64,000 bases of DNA from Brassica napus (lineage: Eukaryota; Streptophyta; Magnoliopsida; Brassicales; Brassicaceae), in assembly GCF_020379485.1 (NCBI RefSeq), contig NC_063452.1, forward strand, positions 56,069,338-56,133,337, written 5' to 3'. The stretch's first letter is position 1. Every line of letters starts with the position of its first letter. A model generated the notes under the pieces. That model saw only the letters and a program-made list of their open reading frames with translations, was not told the DNA's origin and ran no database searches. Of the stretch, positions 35,744 through 46,843 are shown in pieces. Position numbers and translations under genes: made by a program.

Positions 35744-36577
35744 TGCGCTTAGTGAGAGAGAGAGAGAGTGTGTGTGGAGAAATGAAGATGCTTTCTTTGG
35801 AAGAGAACATAAAGGAAGCATTTTTATTTGACTTATACTATATGTTAAGAGCTTTACAAAATGGTGACAAGCAACAAAACAAATCAATAGAGTGAAATGT
35901 GTGTTTTGGTCTCTTCACTTCAGGGGATTGTTGTGATCAAACCCAAATTCGTCTTCTGCCTTTCTAAATCTTGACAAATGATTTGTCAAGTCTTGAGCAA
36001 CAGTTTTATCCAATAAGGCCCCATCTGATGGTCACTACGATGGCGGTGCTTTGATGAAGTTTTTGTAGAGATATCCACAGCATGAAAGGTTAGTCGCTGT
36101 TTGCACTTCTATCAAATTTAAGTTTCACCCCATGAGATCATGTCCTCTGGAAATGAATGTGTCATTCTTGTTCTCTTGGTAGACAACTTGAGGTTCCACC
36201 ACATCAATAAGAAACTAAATCTGCTACTGTTTTGTTATAGACAAGATAGGTATTATCTCATATTTTTTTTCTCTTTATTGAGTATTAAGACACTGAGGAG
36301 ACAAACCCTTGTGAAGTGTATATAATAATGTTGATTAGCTTTCATTGCTAGTATGTCCCACGCTTGTGAAACTCTGTTCTTGTATGTCCCACGCTTGAAG
36401 ACCACAGTTTCATTAGTTCCAGGGTGGTTTTTGAATCCTTCTTTTATCTATTTATACATCCAGAAACAGAACTACTTCTTCACAACACCAAGTAGTAAAG
36501 CAATCCAAAGCTTGAAACTCAGCATTTAACTTGTTATTCCTCAACCCATCTTCAGTTTAGATTTTCAAAGACTATAA
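35744..36577. other. DRT101 / SAUR shared upstream region
   Basis: A divergent promoter region between DRT101 (-) and the SAUR at 36578 (+). It holds a GA/CT tract in the DRT101 leader and, from about 35990, sequence present in inverted form at about 45800-46000 beside the SAUR at 45123. The SAUR upstream element lies at 36386-36412. Confidence 0.65.
36386..36412 (+). promoter_or_regulatory. Shared SAUR upstream element
   Basis: GTCCCACGCTTGAAGACCAC followed by AGTTTCA, about 170 bp before the SAUR start at 36578. The same order (GTCCCA/GTGGGTC, then GACCACAAGTTTCA) appears before every SAUR here: 32480-32515, 38161-38192, 39640-39668, 41784-41813 and 43265-43293 on minus, 46371-46399 and 47911-47940 on plus. 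Orphan copies lie near 40380 and 44650. The position upstream of the TATA box (for example 47976-47983) suggests a common regulatory site. The factor that binds is not known to me. Confidence 0.6.
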
Positions 36578-36856
36578 ATGGCTTTGGTAAGAGGTCTCTT
36601 GGGTGCAAAGAAGATCCTGAGCCGCTCTGTAACGACTATAGCACCAAAAGGATTCCTTGCGGTGTATGTTGGAGAGGACAAGGTCCAGAAGAAGAAATAT
36701 ATAGTTCCTGTCTCATACTTGAACCACCCTTCGTTTCAAGCTCTGCTCACTAAATCTGAAGAAGAGTTTGGGTTCGATCATCCTATGGGTGGCCTAACGA
36801 TCCCTTGTCCTGAAGATACTTTCATCACTGTGACCTCTGGCCTAAAGGGAAGATAA
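36578..36856 (+). CDS. SAUR: SAUR protein (SAUR19-24 type)
   Basis: Intronless, 92 aa. Small auxin up RNA proteins of this subfamily bind and inhibit PP2C.D phosphatases, which keeps plasma-membrane H+-ATPases active and promotes cell expansion. The short N-terminus [17 protein letters not shown] is followed by the SAUR core [46 protein letters not shown]. It has two extra residues (DKVQ) after VGE, shared only with the gene at 45123, its inverted duplicate, and lacks the serine/alanine-rich insert of the other members. It ends LKGR rather than RLQ. The start is the conserved MALVR. Confidence 0.93.
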   Translation: MALVRGLLGAKKILSRSVTTIAPKGFLAVYVGEDKVQKKKYIVPVSYLNHPSFQALLTKSEEEFGFDHPMGGLTIPCPEDTFITVTSGLKGR

Positions 36857-37706
36857 TCAGAGGAGAAGAGAGATCTAATCTTATGTAGCCCAAGTTAGAC
36901 ATAGAATTATTCAATGTAAATAGGTCAACCTTTTCCCTCGTTCTTTGTGAGAAAAGAGTTGTTCAAAAGGTCACAAAGCTCAATGTGAATGTCATTTTTT
37001 TTGTGTAAGCATCAAATGTATCTCTATTCCAATTGCAGAAAGTTTGTGAAAAATATAAATTCATCTTGAAAGTTTGGTGTTCTTAATGATAAGTATTCAA
37101 ATTTTTGGATTGTTCGAGTGTTGATGATATGTGAAGAGTTTGTTCTGTTTCAGTATGTACAAAGGAGTCAACGAATGAGTTGAAGCTTGTTGTCAACAAG
37201 AATAGCGTTTCACATTATTCTCTCTAACCAATATTAATCAAGAAATGGACAATTGATTGACTTTGAACAGATCTTCACTGCTGAAGTCAGTTCTAAGTAA
37301 AGAATAAAGTTGAGGATCCATTCATTCCCTTGGAAATGCGAACTGGAGTATGATTCTAACTTAGAGTTTTAAAAGTTGTAATGAGATTTTAGGAGGGTGG
37401 GTGGAGTTTCAATGAGAAAACAATAATGGAGAAGCTGTGTAACTTTGTCATCTCTTTCTTTGTTAGATAAAAGACTTCAATGGATGATGAATACTCTTAG
37501 CTTATGTAATTTAACAAGTATAATTTAAAATAGAAGAATGGTGTTGTCCTTTGTTTTTCAATGATCCATCAGAAGCGTATTAGATTAACATTAAAATGGT
37601 ATTTACTTTCACAACTTTAGAAGAAAGAAATGAGAAAAATCTCCCATATATACTTTAAAATGAATACGTCTAATTTCTAACTCAGGAAGAAGAAAAGATT
37701 GGATAA
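36857..37706. other. SAUR spacer with an orphan promoter copy
   Basis: After the 3' flank of the 36578 gene, 37040-37240 is an inverted SAUR-promoter-like sequence (it reads as leader plus upstream region on the minus strand) with no SAUR coding part behind it. Similar sequence recurs at 40680-40970. The 3' flank of the SAUR at 37707 begins near 37600. Confidence 0.55.
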
Positions 37707-38003
37707 TCAACATTGGAGTCTAGACGTTACGTTGATGAAGATATCTTCAGGACAAGGGATCGTTAAGCCACCCATCGGATGATCAAACTCAAACTCTTCC
37801 TCAGATTTTCTGAGAAGATTTTGAAAAGAAGGCTGGCTCAAGTATGAGATTGGCACCACATATCTCTTCTTTTGGCTCTCTCCTACGTACACCGCAAGAA
37901 ACCCTTTAGGTGCTGATGAGGATGCTCTTTTGCTCGTGGAAGCTGCTGAGACGGACCGGCTAAGAATCTTCTTTGCACCCAGTAGACTTCTCATCATAGC
38001 CAT
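37707..38003 (-). CDS. SAUR: SAUR protein (SAUR19-24 type)
   Basis: Intronless, 98 aa. The start is [17 protein letters not shown] at 38003; the frame is open far upstream, but that part is promoter and leader. The Ser/Ala-rich linker [13 protein letters not shown] is followed by the core [20 protein letters not shown]. Differences from its siblings are QNLLRK (usually QALLSK) and EEEFEFDHP (usually EEEFGFDHP), and a C-terminal cysteine. It pairs with the gene at 41335, 3,625 bp away, as products of one block duplication. Confidence 0.92.
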   Translation of the reverse strand: MAMMRSLLGAKKILSRSVSAASTSKRASSSAPKGFLAVYVGESQKKRYVVPISYLSQPSFQNLLRKSEEEFEFDHPMGGLTIPCPEDIFINVTSRLQC

Positions 38004-39185
38004 TTCTAAGTCTTCTCTTTGAAAGCTTGAAATTTTTGAAGAGATGTATGAAAAGATTAAAGTTATTGGGTTGCTAGCTGTTGGTTGATGATAGAAAGAA
38101 TGGCTCATGTGGATATATAGAAAGAGTGAAAGACCAGTGAAAATAATGTGTTGAAAAGTCTTTTGAAACTTGTGGTCTTTGAAGCGTTGGGACAGAGTAG
38201 AAAAGAGAGTATCACATGGTTCTGTCTTTAGCATCTGGAAAAGAAGTATTAATGAAATTTCTCCACTTGGATAGTACACTCCGTATGCAATTCACAAGGG
38301 CTTGTCTTCTCAATGTTTCTAAGATAAGACGTGCCCCCATGACTTAACTTGCACCATTTCTGTGAATCTGTTATGATTCAGTGGTTGGCTCTCTGGCCTA
38401 TCCTCTGAGCTCTAATGGTTTAAATGAATTTAATATGAACTTAAAGTGGGGAACAACAGAACATAAACACATGTGTTTGTCACTGGTTATAAGTTAATTC
38501 TTTAAGTTACGCATGACATTCTAAGTACAAGCGTTTCGACCTTTGAGATTTGCTAGATAAAGGGAAAACAGAGCACATAAGATACATTTGATCAAATGAC
38601 TGATATTGTTTCTCTCATTGTTACGTGAGTTGTAAGTAAGACTGATAAATAGTAAGACATATATTTTAAGGACTAAATATTGAAAGCTGTGAATGCATTC
38701 ACTCCCTTGGAGATGTAGACTGTTTCTAACTGTAGCCCTTAGAGTTTTAATGAGAAGTCTAATGAAAAAAGCTGTTGTTGCAAGGAAAGTGCCGGTTTTG
38801 TTAACTCTTTGTATTTGTTGGCGCCAATTTAACGGTAAATGAGAGAAACATAGAAAATCTCAATAAACACAAGAAGAAAGCGTTTCTAGCAGACAATTTG
38901 TTTTAGTTGAGCCACGGATCCATATGATAATCCTTATTTAACTTTATTAATAGCAACTAAAGTATAAATTTATGTAGTTCGTAACTTGGTGTTACTTTTC
39001 TTTTTCAGTGATCGATCCAAATGTATTAATATAACATGAATCATGATTGTGTCTATAACTGAAAATGGTATTTACTTTCAAAATTTTTAGAACAACTCTT
39101 TCAAGATGAAAGAGAAAAACGTTTCTCCTCTATTTACAAAGAACAAGTCTATCTCTATCTCAAAGAACAATATGTTGGATAATCA
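38004..39185. other. SAUR spacer
   Basis: Holds the upstream region of the 37707 gene (shared element 38161-38192, minus) and a 3' flank for the 39186 gene. A fragment near 38900-38930 (gagccacggatccatatgataatc) looks like a remnant of the tRNA-Trp 5' end and recurs at about 42493. No gene. Confidence 0.55.
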
Positions 39186-39464
39186 TCATTGGAGCCGAGA
39201 TGTCACAGAGATGAATGTATCTTCAGGACAAGGGATGGTTAAGCCACCCATCGGATGATCAAACCCAAACTCTTCCTCGGATTTACTGAGTAGCGCTTGA
39301 AAAGAAGGCTGGCTCAAATATGAGACTGGCACCACATATTTCTTCTTCTGACTCTCTCCTACGTACACCGCAAGAAACCCCTTTGGTGCCGCCGAGGCTG
39401 CCCTTTTGCTTGTTGCAGCTCCAAGAACCTTCTTTGCACCCAATAGATTTCTCACGAAAGCCAT
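39186..39464 (-). CDS. SAUR: SAUR protein (SAUR19-24 type)
   Basis: Intronless, 92 aa, starting [20 protein letters not shown]. The linker is shorter than in the siblings because the GRS(V/A) segment is missing. The core [20 protein letters not shown] and [20 protein letters not shown] are intact, and the C-terminus is TSRLQ. Its partner in the duplicated block is the gene at 42796. Upstream element at 39640-39668. Confidence 0.93.
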   Translation of the reverse strand: MAFVRNLLGAKKVLGAATSKRAASAAPKGFLAVYVGESQKKKYVVPVSYLSQPSFQALLSKSEEEFGFDHPMGGLTIPCPEDTFISVTSRLQ

Positions 39465-41334
39465 TTCTGTTTTTTAAGGACTGAAAATTTGAATTCTTAT
39501 GAAACTTCTGAAAATGTATGAAAAGATGTAAGTTATTGGATATATTGCTTGTTTGTTTGTTGATGATGGAAATAATAGGTAATGTGATATGTATATATAG
39601 AAAGATCAATGAACGAGTTGAAGCATCTCTGAGAAGTCTTTGAAACTTGTAGTCTTCAACTGTGGGTCATACTAGAATAGAGTTTCACATGCTTCTGTCT
39701 TTACCAAAGTTGTAGCTAAATGCAATTTTTTCTTGATGAGATTATTAATTGAGTGTGTGACAATAAACTAAAAAACAAACTCCATATGCACATCACAAGG
39801 GACTGTTTTTTTTTCAATGTTTTTTTTTTGAGATAAGACATATGCTATTGTCTATAATAAAGACCAGCAAGTTTCTGTTCTTCATGTTCTGTGGTGATCA
39901 TATTCTCTCATCTCTGTGGTCTTAATGGATTTAATTTAATGAGAACGTAAAGTGGGGACCTGAGGTTTCTCAACAACAGAACAGCAAGTCTCTGTCACAG
40001 GTGAAGTTGTTCTTTGATTATATCCACAACTAGGATCACACATGACAGCTTTCCTAGAAGAAAGAACCATGTGAAACTCTGTTTGTGTATGTCCCATGCT
40101 TCCAATGGTTGCGGGGTTGTTTTCAGTCCATCATATTTATACATCCAGAGACAGAACCAACTCTTCAAATTACCAAGTAGCAAAAAGCAATACAAACCTT
40201 GAATCTGAGTATCTAACCTTTCTTGAGAAGCTTCAAAATGCAACTTTCCAGACACAAGAAATGTCATCAAAGCAGCGAATAATTACATGAGAACGATGTA
40301 ACTCGTCTCACAGTCAATCAACCAATCAACATTTCTTAATTATTATCTGCAATAGAGTCATGTGGAACGTTGTTTGGGAAGACCACACGTTTCAACTCAT
40401 ATCATTGATTCCTCTATATATTTGAAACAGAACAAACTCTTAATATTAATAACACTCGAGCAATCCAAGCTTTCAAGATGAATTTATATTTTCAGAAAAA
40501 ATTATGTAATTCGAATGGAGATACTTTAGTGCTTACTCAGCAAAATGACATTCACATTGAGCTTTGTAACTTCTTGGAACAACTCTTTTCTCACAAAAAA
40601 CCGAGAAAAAAGGTTGACCTATTTACATTGAATAAAAGCAATAAAAGATGTCTATGAGGATTGCAGAAAGCATTATGAAACAAAAGAAATTCATCTTGAA
40701 AGTTAATTTGGTGTTGTTAAAAAATAACTATTCAAGTTTTTAGATTGCTCAAGTATTAATAATATGAAGATTTCGTTCTGTTTCAGTATATACAGAGGAA
40801 TAAACAAAATGAATTAAATTTGTTGTCTACACAATTAGCGTTTCACATGATTCTCTCTCTATTTTAAATATTAATCAAGAAGTGGATGATTGATTGACTG
40901 TGAACAGCAGTCTTCACTGTTGAAGTCAGTTCTAAGTAAAGAATGAAGTTGAGGATCCATCCATAGGCTCTGGTAAGACTATGAATCAGAGATAAAAGTG
41001 CCGGTACATCAGTTCATGTATCAGTGCTAATATCCGGTTACTTTTCATCTCTTTGCACTCTGTTTAACTTTGTCATCTCTTTCTTTGTTGGGTAAAAAGA
41101 CTTCAATGGATGATGAACACTTCACTTATTTTATTCAACTAGTAAGATATAAATTAAATAGAAGAATGGTGTTGTCCTTCGTTTTTCAATGATCGTCAAA
41201 AGTGTATTAGTCTATCATGAAAATGGTATTTACTTTCAAAACTTTAGAAGAAAAAAAAGGAAAAAAAAGCTCCTATAATTTACAAAGAAGATGTCTACTG
41301 CTAACTCATGAAGAAGAAAAGATTTGGATAATCA
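39465..41334. other. Large SAUR spacer with deleted-gene remnants
   Basis: Contains the 39186 promoter, a spacer shared with 32560-32920, the SAUR remnant at 40090-40263, an orphan promoter (+) at 40370-40480, an inverted SAUR 3' flank at 40540-40640, and an orphan promoter (-) at 40680-40970. From about 40970 the block repeats the 37300-37700 region. No intact gene. Confidence 0.6.
40090..40263 (+). pseudogene. SAUR remnant: promoter, leader and start codon only
   Basis: Upstream and leader sequence closely matches that of the frameshifted SAUR at 43896 (atttatacatccagagacag, then ccagacacaagaaATG). At 40261 the ATG is followed by tcatcaaagcagcg instead of the SAUR coding region, and then by sequence that resembles the 3' flank near 44540-44620. 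The whole coding body was therefore deleted, apart from the start codon. Confidence 0.75.
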
Positions 41335-41628
41335 TCATTGGAGCCTAGACGTTATGTTAATGAAGATATGTTCAGGACAAGGGATCGTTAAGCCACCCAT
41401 CGGATGATCAAACCCAAACTCTTCCTCGGATTTACTGAGAAGAGCTTGAAAAGAAGGCTGTCTCAAGTATGAGATTGGCACCACATATCTCTTCTTTTGT
41501 GCCTCTCCTACGTACACTGCAAGAAACCCTTTCGGTGCCGCCGAGGCTGCTGTTTTGCTCGTGGAAGCTGCTGAGACGGAGCGTCCAAGAATCTTCTTTG
41601 CACCCAATAGACTTCTAACCAAAGCCAT
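41335..41628 (-). CDS. SAUR: SAUR protein (SAUR19-24 type)
   Basis: Intronless, 97 aa, starting [20 protein letters not shown]. The linker [10 protein letters not shown] leads into [20 protein letters not shown], then [20 protein letters not shown] (the usual D is H) and a TSRLQ end. Upstream element at 41784-41813. It is the duplicate of the 37707 gene but closer to the family consensus. Confidence 0.93.
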   Translation of the reverse strand: MALVRSLLGAKKILGRSVSAASTSKTAASAAPKGFLAVYVGEAQKKRYVVPISYLRQPSFQALLSKSEEEFGFDHPMGGLTIPCPEHIFINITSRLQ

Positions 41629-42795
41629 TTCTATTTTTTTTTGTTTTCTGAAAGTTTGAATTCTTTTGAAGAGATGTATGAAAAGATTAAAGCTATTGGA
41701 CTGCTAGTTGTTGGTTGATGATAGAAAGAATGAATCAGTTGTATATATAGAAAGACCAGTGAATATAATGTCTTGAAAAGTCTTTGAAACTTGTGGTCTT
41801 TGAAGCGTGGGACAGAGTAGAACAGAGAGTATCACATGGTTCTGTCTTTAGCATCTTGAAAAGAAGCATCATTGCAATTGGTCCACTTGGATAGTACTCT
41901 CCCTTTGCAGTTCACAAGGGCTTGTCTTCTCAATGTTTCTGAGATAAGACGTCTCCACTTGCACCGTTTCTGTGAATCTGTGATGATTTAGTGGTTGGAT
42001 CTCTGGCCTATCCTCTAAACAATATGGTCAAAGTAACTTTAATAAGAACTTAAAGTGGGGACCTGTTGTTCTTCAACAACAGAACAGAAAACACATGTTT
42101 TTGTCACTGGTTAAGTTAATTTACACATGACAGTTCTAAGTAAAACTATTTCGGCCTTTGAGGTTTGCTAGATAAAGGGAAAACAGAGCACAGAAGATAC
42201 ATTTTATCAAATGACTGATATTGTTACATGAGTTGGAAGACTCATAAATAGTAAGACATATAAATATTGAAAGCTGAGAATGAATTCACTCCCTTGGAGA
42301 TGTATGACTGCTTCTAACTTTAGCTTTTATAATTTTGATAAGAACAAAAAATGGAGAAGCTGTTGTTACAAGAAACTGCCGGTTTTGTAAACTTTCGTAT
42401 TTGTTGGCGCCAGTTTAACGGTAAAAGAGAGAAACTGAGCAAATCTCGAAAAATGGAAAAAAGGACTTTCTAGAAGATAATTTGGTTATGTTGAGCCACG
42501 GATCCATATGAAAATGCTCATTTAATTTATTAATGGCAACCAAAGTACATTTTTTTCTTTTTTTTCAAAGTACTAAATTAATATAGTTCTTCAATGGGTG
42601 TTGTCATTTCTTTTTCAATGATCAATCCAAAGTGTATTCATTTAACATGAATCATGATTGTGCCTATAACTGAAAAATGGTATTTACTTTTCAAAACTTT
42701 TAGAACAACTCTTTCGAGATGAAAGAGAAAAACGTTTCTCCTCTATTTACAAAGAACAGGTCTATCTCTATCTCGAAGAACAATATGTTGGATAA
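41629..42795. other. SAUR spacer (second copy of the 38004-39185 spacer)
   Basis: Upstream region of the 41335 gene and 3' flank of the 42796 gene, parallel to 38004-39185. No gene. Confidence 0.55.
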
Positions 42796-43089
42796 TCATC
42801 GTTGCAGCCGGGAAGTCACATTGATGAAGATATCTTCAGGACAGGAGATCGTTAAGCCACCCATTGGATGATCGAACCCAAACTCTTCTTCCGATTTGCT
42901 GAGTAGAGCTTGAAATGAAGGCTGGCTCAAGTATGAGACTGGCACCACATATCTCTTCTTCTGACTCTCTCCTACGTACACTGCAAGAAACCCCTTTGGT
43001 GCCGCTGAGGTTGTCCTTTTGCTTGCTGCTACTGAGAGGGAGCGGCCAAGAATCTTCTTTGTACCCAATAGATTTCTCACGAAAGCCAT
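42796..43089 (-). CDS. SAUR: SAUR protein (SAUR19-24 type)
   Basis: Intronless, 97 aa: [20 protein letters not shown], linker [10 protein letters not shown], core [20 protein letters not shown], then [20 protein letters not shown] (the usual TIPCPED reads TISCPED) and TSRLQR. Duplicate of the 39186 gene. Upstream element at 43265-43293. Confidence 0.93.
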   Translation of the reverse strand: MAFVRNLLGTKKILGRSLSVAASKRTTSAAPKGFLAVYVGESQKKRYVVPVSYLSQPSFQALLSKSEEEFGFDHPMGGLTISCPEDIFINVTSRLQR

Positions 43090-43895
43090 TTTGTATTTTT
43101 TTGGAGTGAAAGTTTGAATTCTTATGAAGCTTCTGAAGATGTATGAAAAGATGAAAGTTATTGGATATATTTCTTGTTTGTTGGTTGATGATGAAAAGAA
43201 TAGGTAATGTGATATGTATATATAGAAAGATCAATGAATGAGTTGAAGCATCTCTGAAAAGTCTTTAAAACTTGTGGTCTTGTTGTGGGTCATAGTAGAA
43301 TAGAGTTTCACATGGTTCTGTCTTTACCAACTGGAAAAGTTATAGCTAAATGCAATTTTTTCTTGATGAGATTATTAATTGAGTGTGTGACAATAAACTA
43401 AAAAACAAACTCCATATGCACATCACAAGGGACTGTTTTCTTTCTAGACATATGCTATTGTCTATGATAAAGACTAGCAAGTTTCTGTTCTTCATGTTCT
43501 GTGGTGATCATATTCTCTCATCTCCGTTTTCTAAATGGATTAAATTAATAAGAAAGTAAAGTGGGGACCTGAAGTTTCTCAACAACAGAACAACAAGTCT
43601 GTGTCACAGGTTAAGTTGTTCTTTGATTATATCCACTACTAGGATCACACATGACAATTTTCGTTTCCTGTCATCTGTCATATCTACAACACAGAACCAT
43701 GTGAAACTCTGTTTGTGTGTGTCCCATGCTTCCAATGGTTCCAGGGTTGTTTTCAGTCTTTCATCAATCTATTTATACATCCAGAGACAGAGCCAACTCT
43801 TCAATCACCAAGTACCAAAAGCAATACAAACCTTGAATCTGAGCATCTAAACTGTTCTAAGAAGCTTCAGATTTCAATTTTTCCAGACACAAGAA
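43090..43895. other. SAUR spacer, divergent promoters
   Basis: Upstream regions of the 42796 gene (-) and of the pseudogene at 43896 (+), with the duplicated spacer at 43360-43670. No other gene. Confidence 0.55.
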
Positions 43896-44187
43896 ATGGC
43901 TTTGCTCAGAGGTCTCTTGGGTACAAAGAAGATTATTAACTTTTCTGTAGCGGCTACAAGCAAAAGGACAGTTTCAGTGCCAAAGGGGTTTTCTTGCGGT
44001 GTACATTGGTGAAGACCAGGTGTAGAAGAAGAGATATTTGGTGCCTATCTCATATTTAAACCAGCATTCTTTTCAAGCTCTTCTTGGTAAATCGGAGGAA
44101 GAGTTTGGATTTGATCATCCAATGGGTGGCTTAACGATTCCTTGTCCTGAAGATACCTTCATCAATGCGACTTCCCAGCTTCAGTGA
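43896..44187 (+). pseudogene. SAUR: Frameshifted SAUR
   Basis: Begins MALLRGLLGTKKIINFS and can be followed to [20 protein letters not shown] and a stop at 44185-44187. An extra T in the GGGGTTTTCTTGCGG run near 43990 shifts the frame inside the conserved PKGFLAV motif, and a CAG codon has become TAG near 44022 (GTGTAGAAG). The rest is well conserved, so inactivation is recent. The tandem counterpart at 40261 has lost its coding part entirely. Confidence 0.9.
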
Positions 44188-45122
44188 TGAAGAAGAAAAA
44201 AACTGACATTAGTTTAGCCTGAGTTAGAGAGAAAATTATTCAATGTATCTATGTTAACGTTTTTCATCACTCTTTGTGAAATAGAGTTATTCAAGAGGCT
44301 ACAAAATGCAAATGTGTATGTCATAGTTCCGTGTAAAAACAATGGTTTCAATTATACAACAGCAGCAAGTTTTCTGAGAATATTTTCATCTTTCTTGCAT
44401 GCATAATTGATAATTGTCTACGTATCCATATTAGTAGCAGGAGAAAGTTGTGAGACCCATATATGCTTTTGTTTACGATTCCAGTCATCTCACAACACAA
44501 TCAAATTACCCCAAAGACTGCAGAGGATACCTCATTAAGACAGGACAATCAGTGAATAATTAGTTGAGAAAGATGTAACTCGTCATACAGACTACAGTCA
44601 ATAAATCATCCTTCTTGATTAGAGAGTCATGTGGAACGCTGTTTGGAAAGACCACAAGTTTCAAGTCATTTCATTGATTCCTTTGTATCTACTGAGTCTG
44701 AAACAGAACAAGCTCTTCATATCATTAACACTCGAGCAATCCAGAAACGTGATTAGTTATATTTAAGAACCCCAAGCTTTCAATATTAATGGGAAACAAG
44801 TTGAAACTTGTGAAACGCTGCAGACCATAAATTTCCACTCATATCATTGATTCCTCTGTATATTTGAAACAGAACAAACTCTTAATATCATTAACACTCA
44901 AGCAATCCAAGCTTTTAAGATGAAATTATATTTTCAGAAAAAAATTTAATTCGAATAGAGAGATCTTTTAATGCTTACATAACAAAAATGACATTCACAT
45001 TAAGCCTTGTGACCTCTTTAACAACTCTTTTCTCACAATGAACGAAGAAAAGGTTAACCTATTTACACTGAATGATTCTATCTCTAACTCGAGCTACAAA
45101 TGTTAGATCTCTCTTCTTTGGA
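44188..45122. other. SAUR spacer with two orphan promoters
   Basis: Two successive SAUR-promoter-like sequences on plus, near 44625-44740 and 44800-44925. Each reads from a gaccacaagtttca or similar site through cattgattcctctgtat to caatccaagcttt. Neither is followed by a SAUR coding region. The second runs directly into the inverted 3' flank of the 45123 gene. Confidence 0.6.
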
Positions 45123-45401
45123 TCATCTTCGCTTTAGGCTAGAAGTCACAATGATGAAAGTATCTTCAGGACAAGGGATCGTTAAGCCACCCATAGGATG
45201 ATCAAACCCAAACTCTTCTTCAGATTTACTGAGCAGAGCTTGAAAGGAAGGCTGGTTCAAATATGATACAGGAACCATATATCTCTTCTTATGGACCTGG
45301 TCCTCGCCAACATACACCGCAAGAAAACCTTTTGGTGTTGTAGCTGTTACAGAGCGGCTCATGATCTTTTTTGCACCCAAGAGACCTCTTACCAAAGCCA
45401 T
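45123..45401 (-). CDS. SAUR: SAUR protein (SAUR19-24 type)
   Basis: Intronless, 92 aa, [20 protein letters not shown]. Like the 36578 gene it has the two-residue insertion (DQVH) after VGE and ends without RLQ (SLKRR). Core [20 protein letters not shown] intact. Coding and flanking DNA form an inverted duplicate of 35.99-37.2 kb. Confidence 0.93.
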   Translation of the reverse strand: MALVRGLLGAKKIMSRSVTATTPKGFLAVYVGEDQVHKKRYMVPVSYLNQPSFQALLSKSEEEFGFDHPMGGLTIPCPEDTFIIVTSSLKRR

Positions 45402-46561
45402 TTATAGTCTTCGAAAATCTAAACTGAAGTGGGTTGAGGATACTAAGTTAAATGCTGAGAGTCAAGATTTGGATTGCTTTACTACTTGGTGTTGTGAAGA
45501 ATTGGTTGTGTCTCTGGATGTATAAATAGATCAATGAAGGAGTTAAAACCACTCTGCATGCAATGAAACTACAATAGTGGGACATGCCAGAACAGAGTTT
45601 CACATGGTTTTGTTTTACATATGTGACAAGCAATGAAGGCTAATCAACATTATATGCACTTCACAAATCACAAAAGGTTGTTTCCTCAATTTCTTTATAA
45701 TAATAAAAAAAAAGAGAAAAAATGAAACACTGCAATCTTCTCTCATCTATGATAAAATATTAGCAGATTGAGTTTCTTAATGATGTGGTGGGACGTTTGT
45801 TGCCTACCAAGAGAACAAGAGCACATTCATTTTCAAAGGACATGATCTCATGGGGAGAAACTTAAATTTGATCGACTTTAAACGGTGACTAACCTGTCAA
45901 GCTATCACATCTATGTGGGATATCTCTGCAAATAACCTCATCGAACCACCACCATCAGATTGATCATCAGATGGGGCCTTATGAGATCAAAATGTTGGGA
46001 AAGACTAGACAAAGCATGTGTCAGTACATATTAGGTGAGATCTCTGAGCCAGAAAAGAACAACTTTACCAGAGACAGAGACTTGTTCCTCTGTTGGTGAG
46101 AAACTTCAGGTCCCCACTTTAAGTTCTAACTACTTAAAGACCACAGAGATGAGGAAATATGATCACCACAGAACATGAAGAACTTGAAAGCATGTCATTA
46201 TCTGAAGAAAAACAAAACAATTGAGAAAAACAGTCCTTGTGATTTGCATATGGATCTTGTCTTTAGTTTAATTGTCCCACTCTCAATTAATAGTCTCATC
46301 AGGTCATACTGCGTGAACTATACTTTTCAATATTGTAGAGACAGAACCATGTGAAACTCTGTTCTAGTCTGTCCCACAGTTGAAGACCACAAGCTTCAAT
46401 GATTTTTGAGAGAAGCTTCAACTCATTCGTTGATCTTTCTATATATGCACATCACATAACCCATTCTTACAATCATCAACCAACAAACAAGCAATCCAAT
46501 AAATTGTATCTTGTCATACACTTCTTCAAAATAATTAAAACTTTCAATCAAAATCATAGAA
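45402..46561. other. SAUR spacer, divergent promoters
   Basis: Promoters of the 45123 gene (-) and the 46562 gene (+; shared element 46371-46399, TATA near 46440). 45800-46000 is the inverted copy of 35990-36160. No other gene. Confidence 0.6.
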
Positions 46562-46843
46562 ATGGCTTTCGTGAGAAGTCTATTGGGTGCAAAGAAGATT
46601 CTTGGCCGCTCCGCAACAAGCAAAAGTGCAACCTCGGCGGCACCAAAAGGGTTTCTTGCTGTGTACGTAGGAGAGGGTCAGAAGAAGAGATATGTGGTGC
46701 CTGTCTCATACTTGAGCCAGCCTTCATTTCAAGCTCTTCTCAGCAAATCTGAAGAAGAGTTTGGGTTCAATCATCCAATGGGTGGCTTAACGATCCCTTG
46801 TCCTGAAGATACATTCATCGATGTGACATCTCGGCTCCAATAA
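46562..46843 (+). CDS. SAUR: SAUR protein (SAUR19-24 type)
   Basis: Intronless, 93 aa, [20 protein letters not shown]. It is very similar to the truncated SAUR at 32099 (both have GRSAT and [11 protein letters not shown]) but has a full C-terminus, with [20 protein letters not shown] (N for the usual D) and TSRLQ. Confidence 0.93.
   Translation: MAFVRSLLGAKKILGRSATSKSATSAAPKGFLAVYVGEGQKKRYVVPVSYLSQPSFQALLSKSEEEFGFNHPMGGLTIPCPEDTFIDVTSRLQ

Noticed and set aside
35234..35810. Alternative frames of 111-133 codons over the DRT101 N-terminal region
   Set aside because: They are shadows of the GC-rich coding strand; the long minus frame has all phosphohexomutase motifs.
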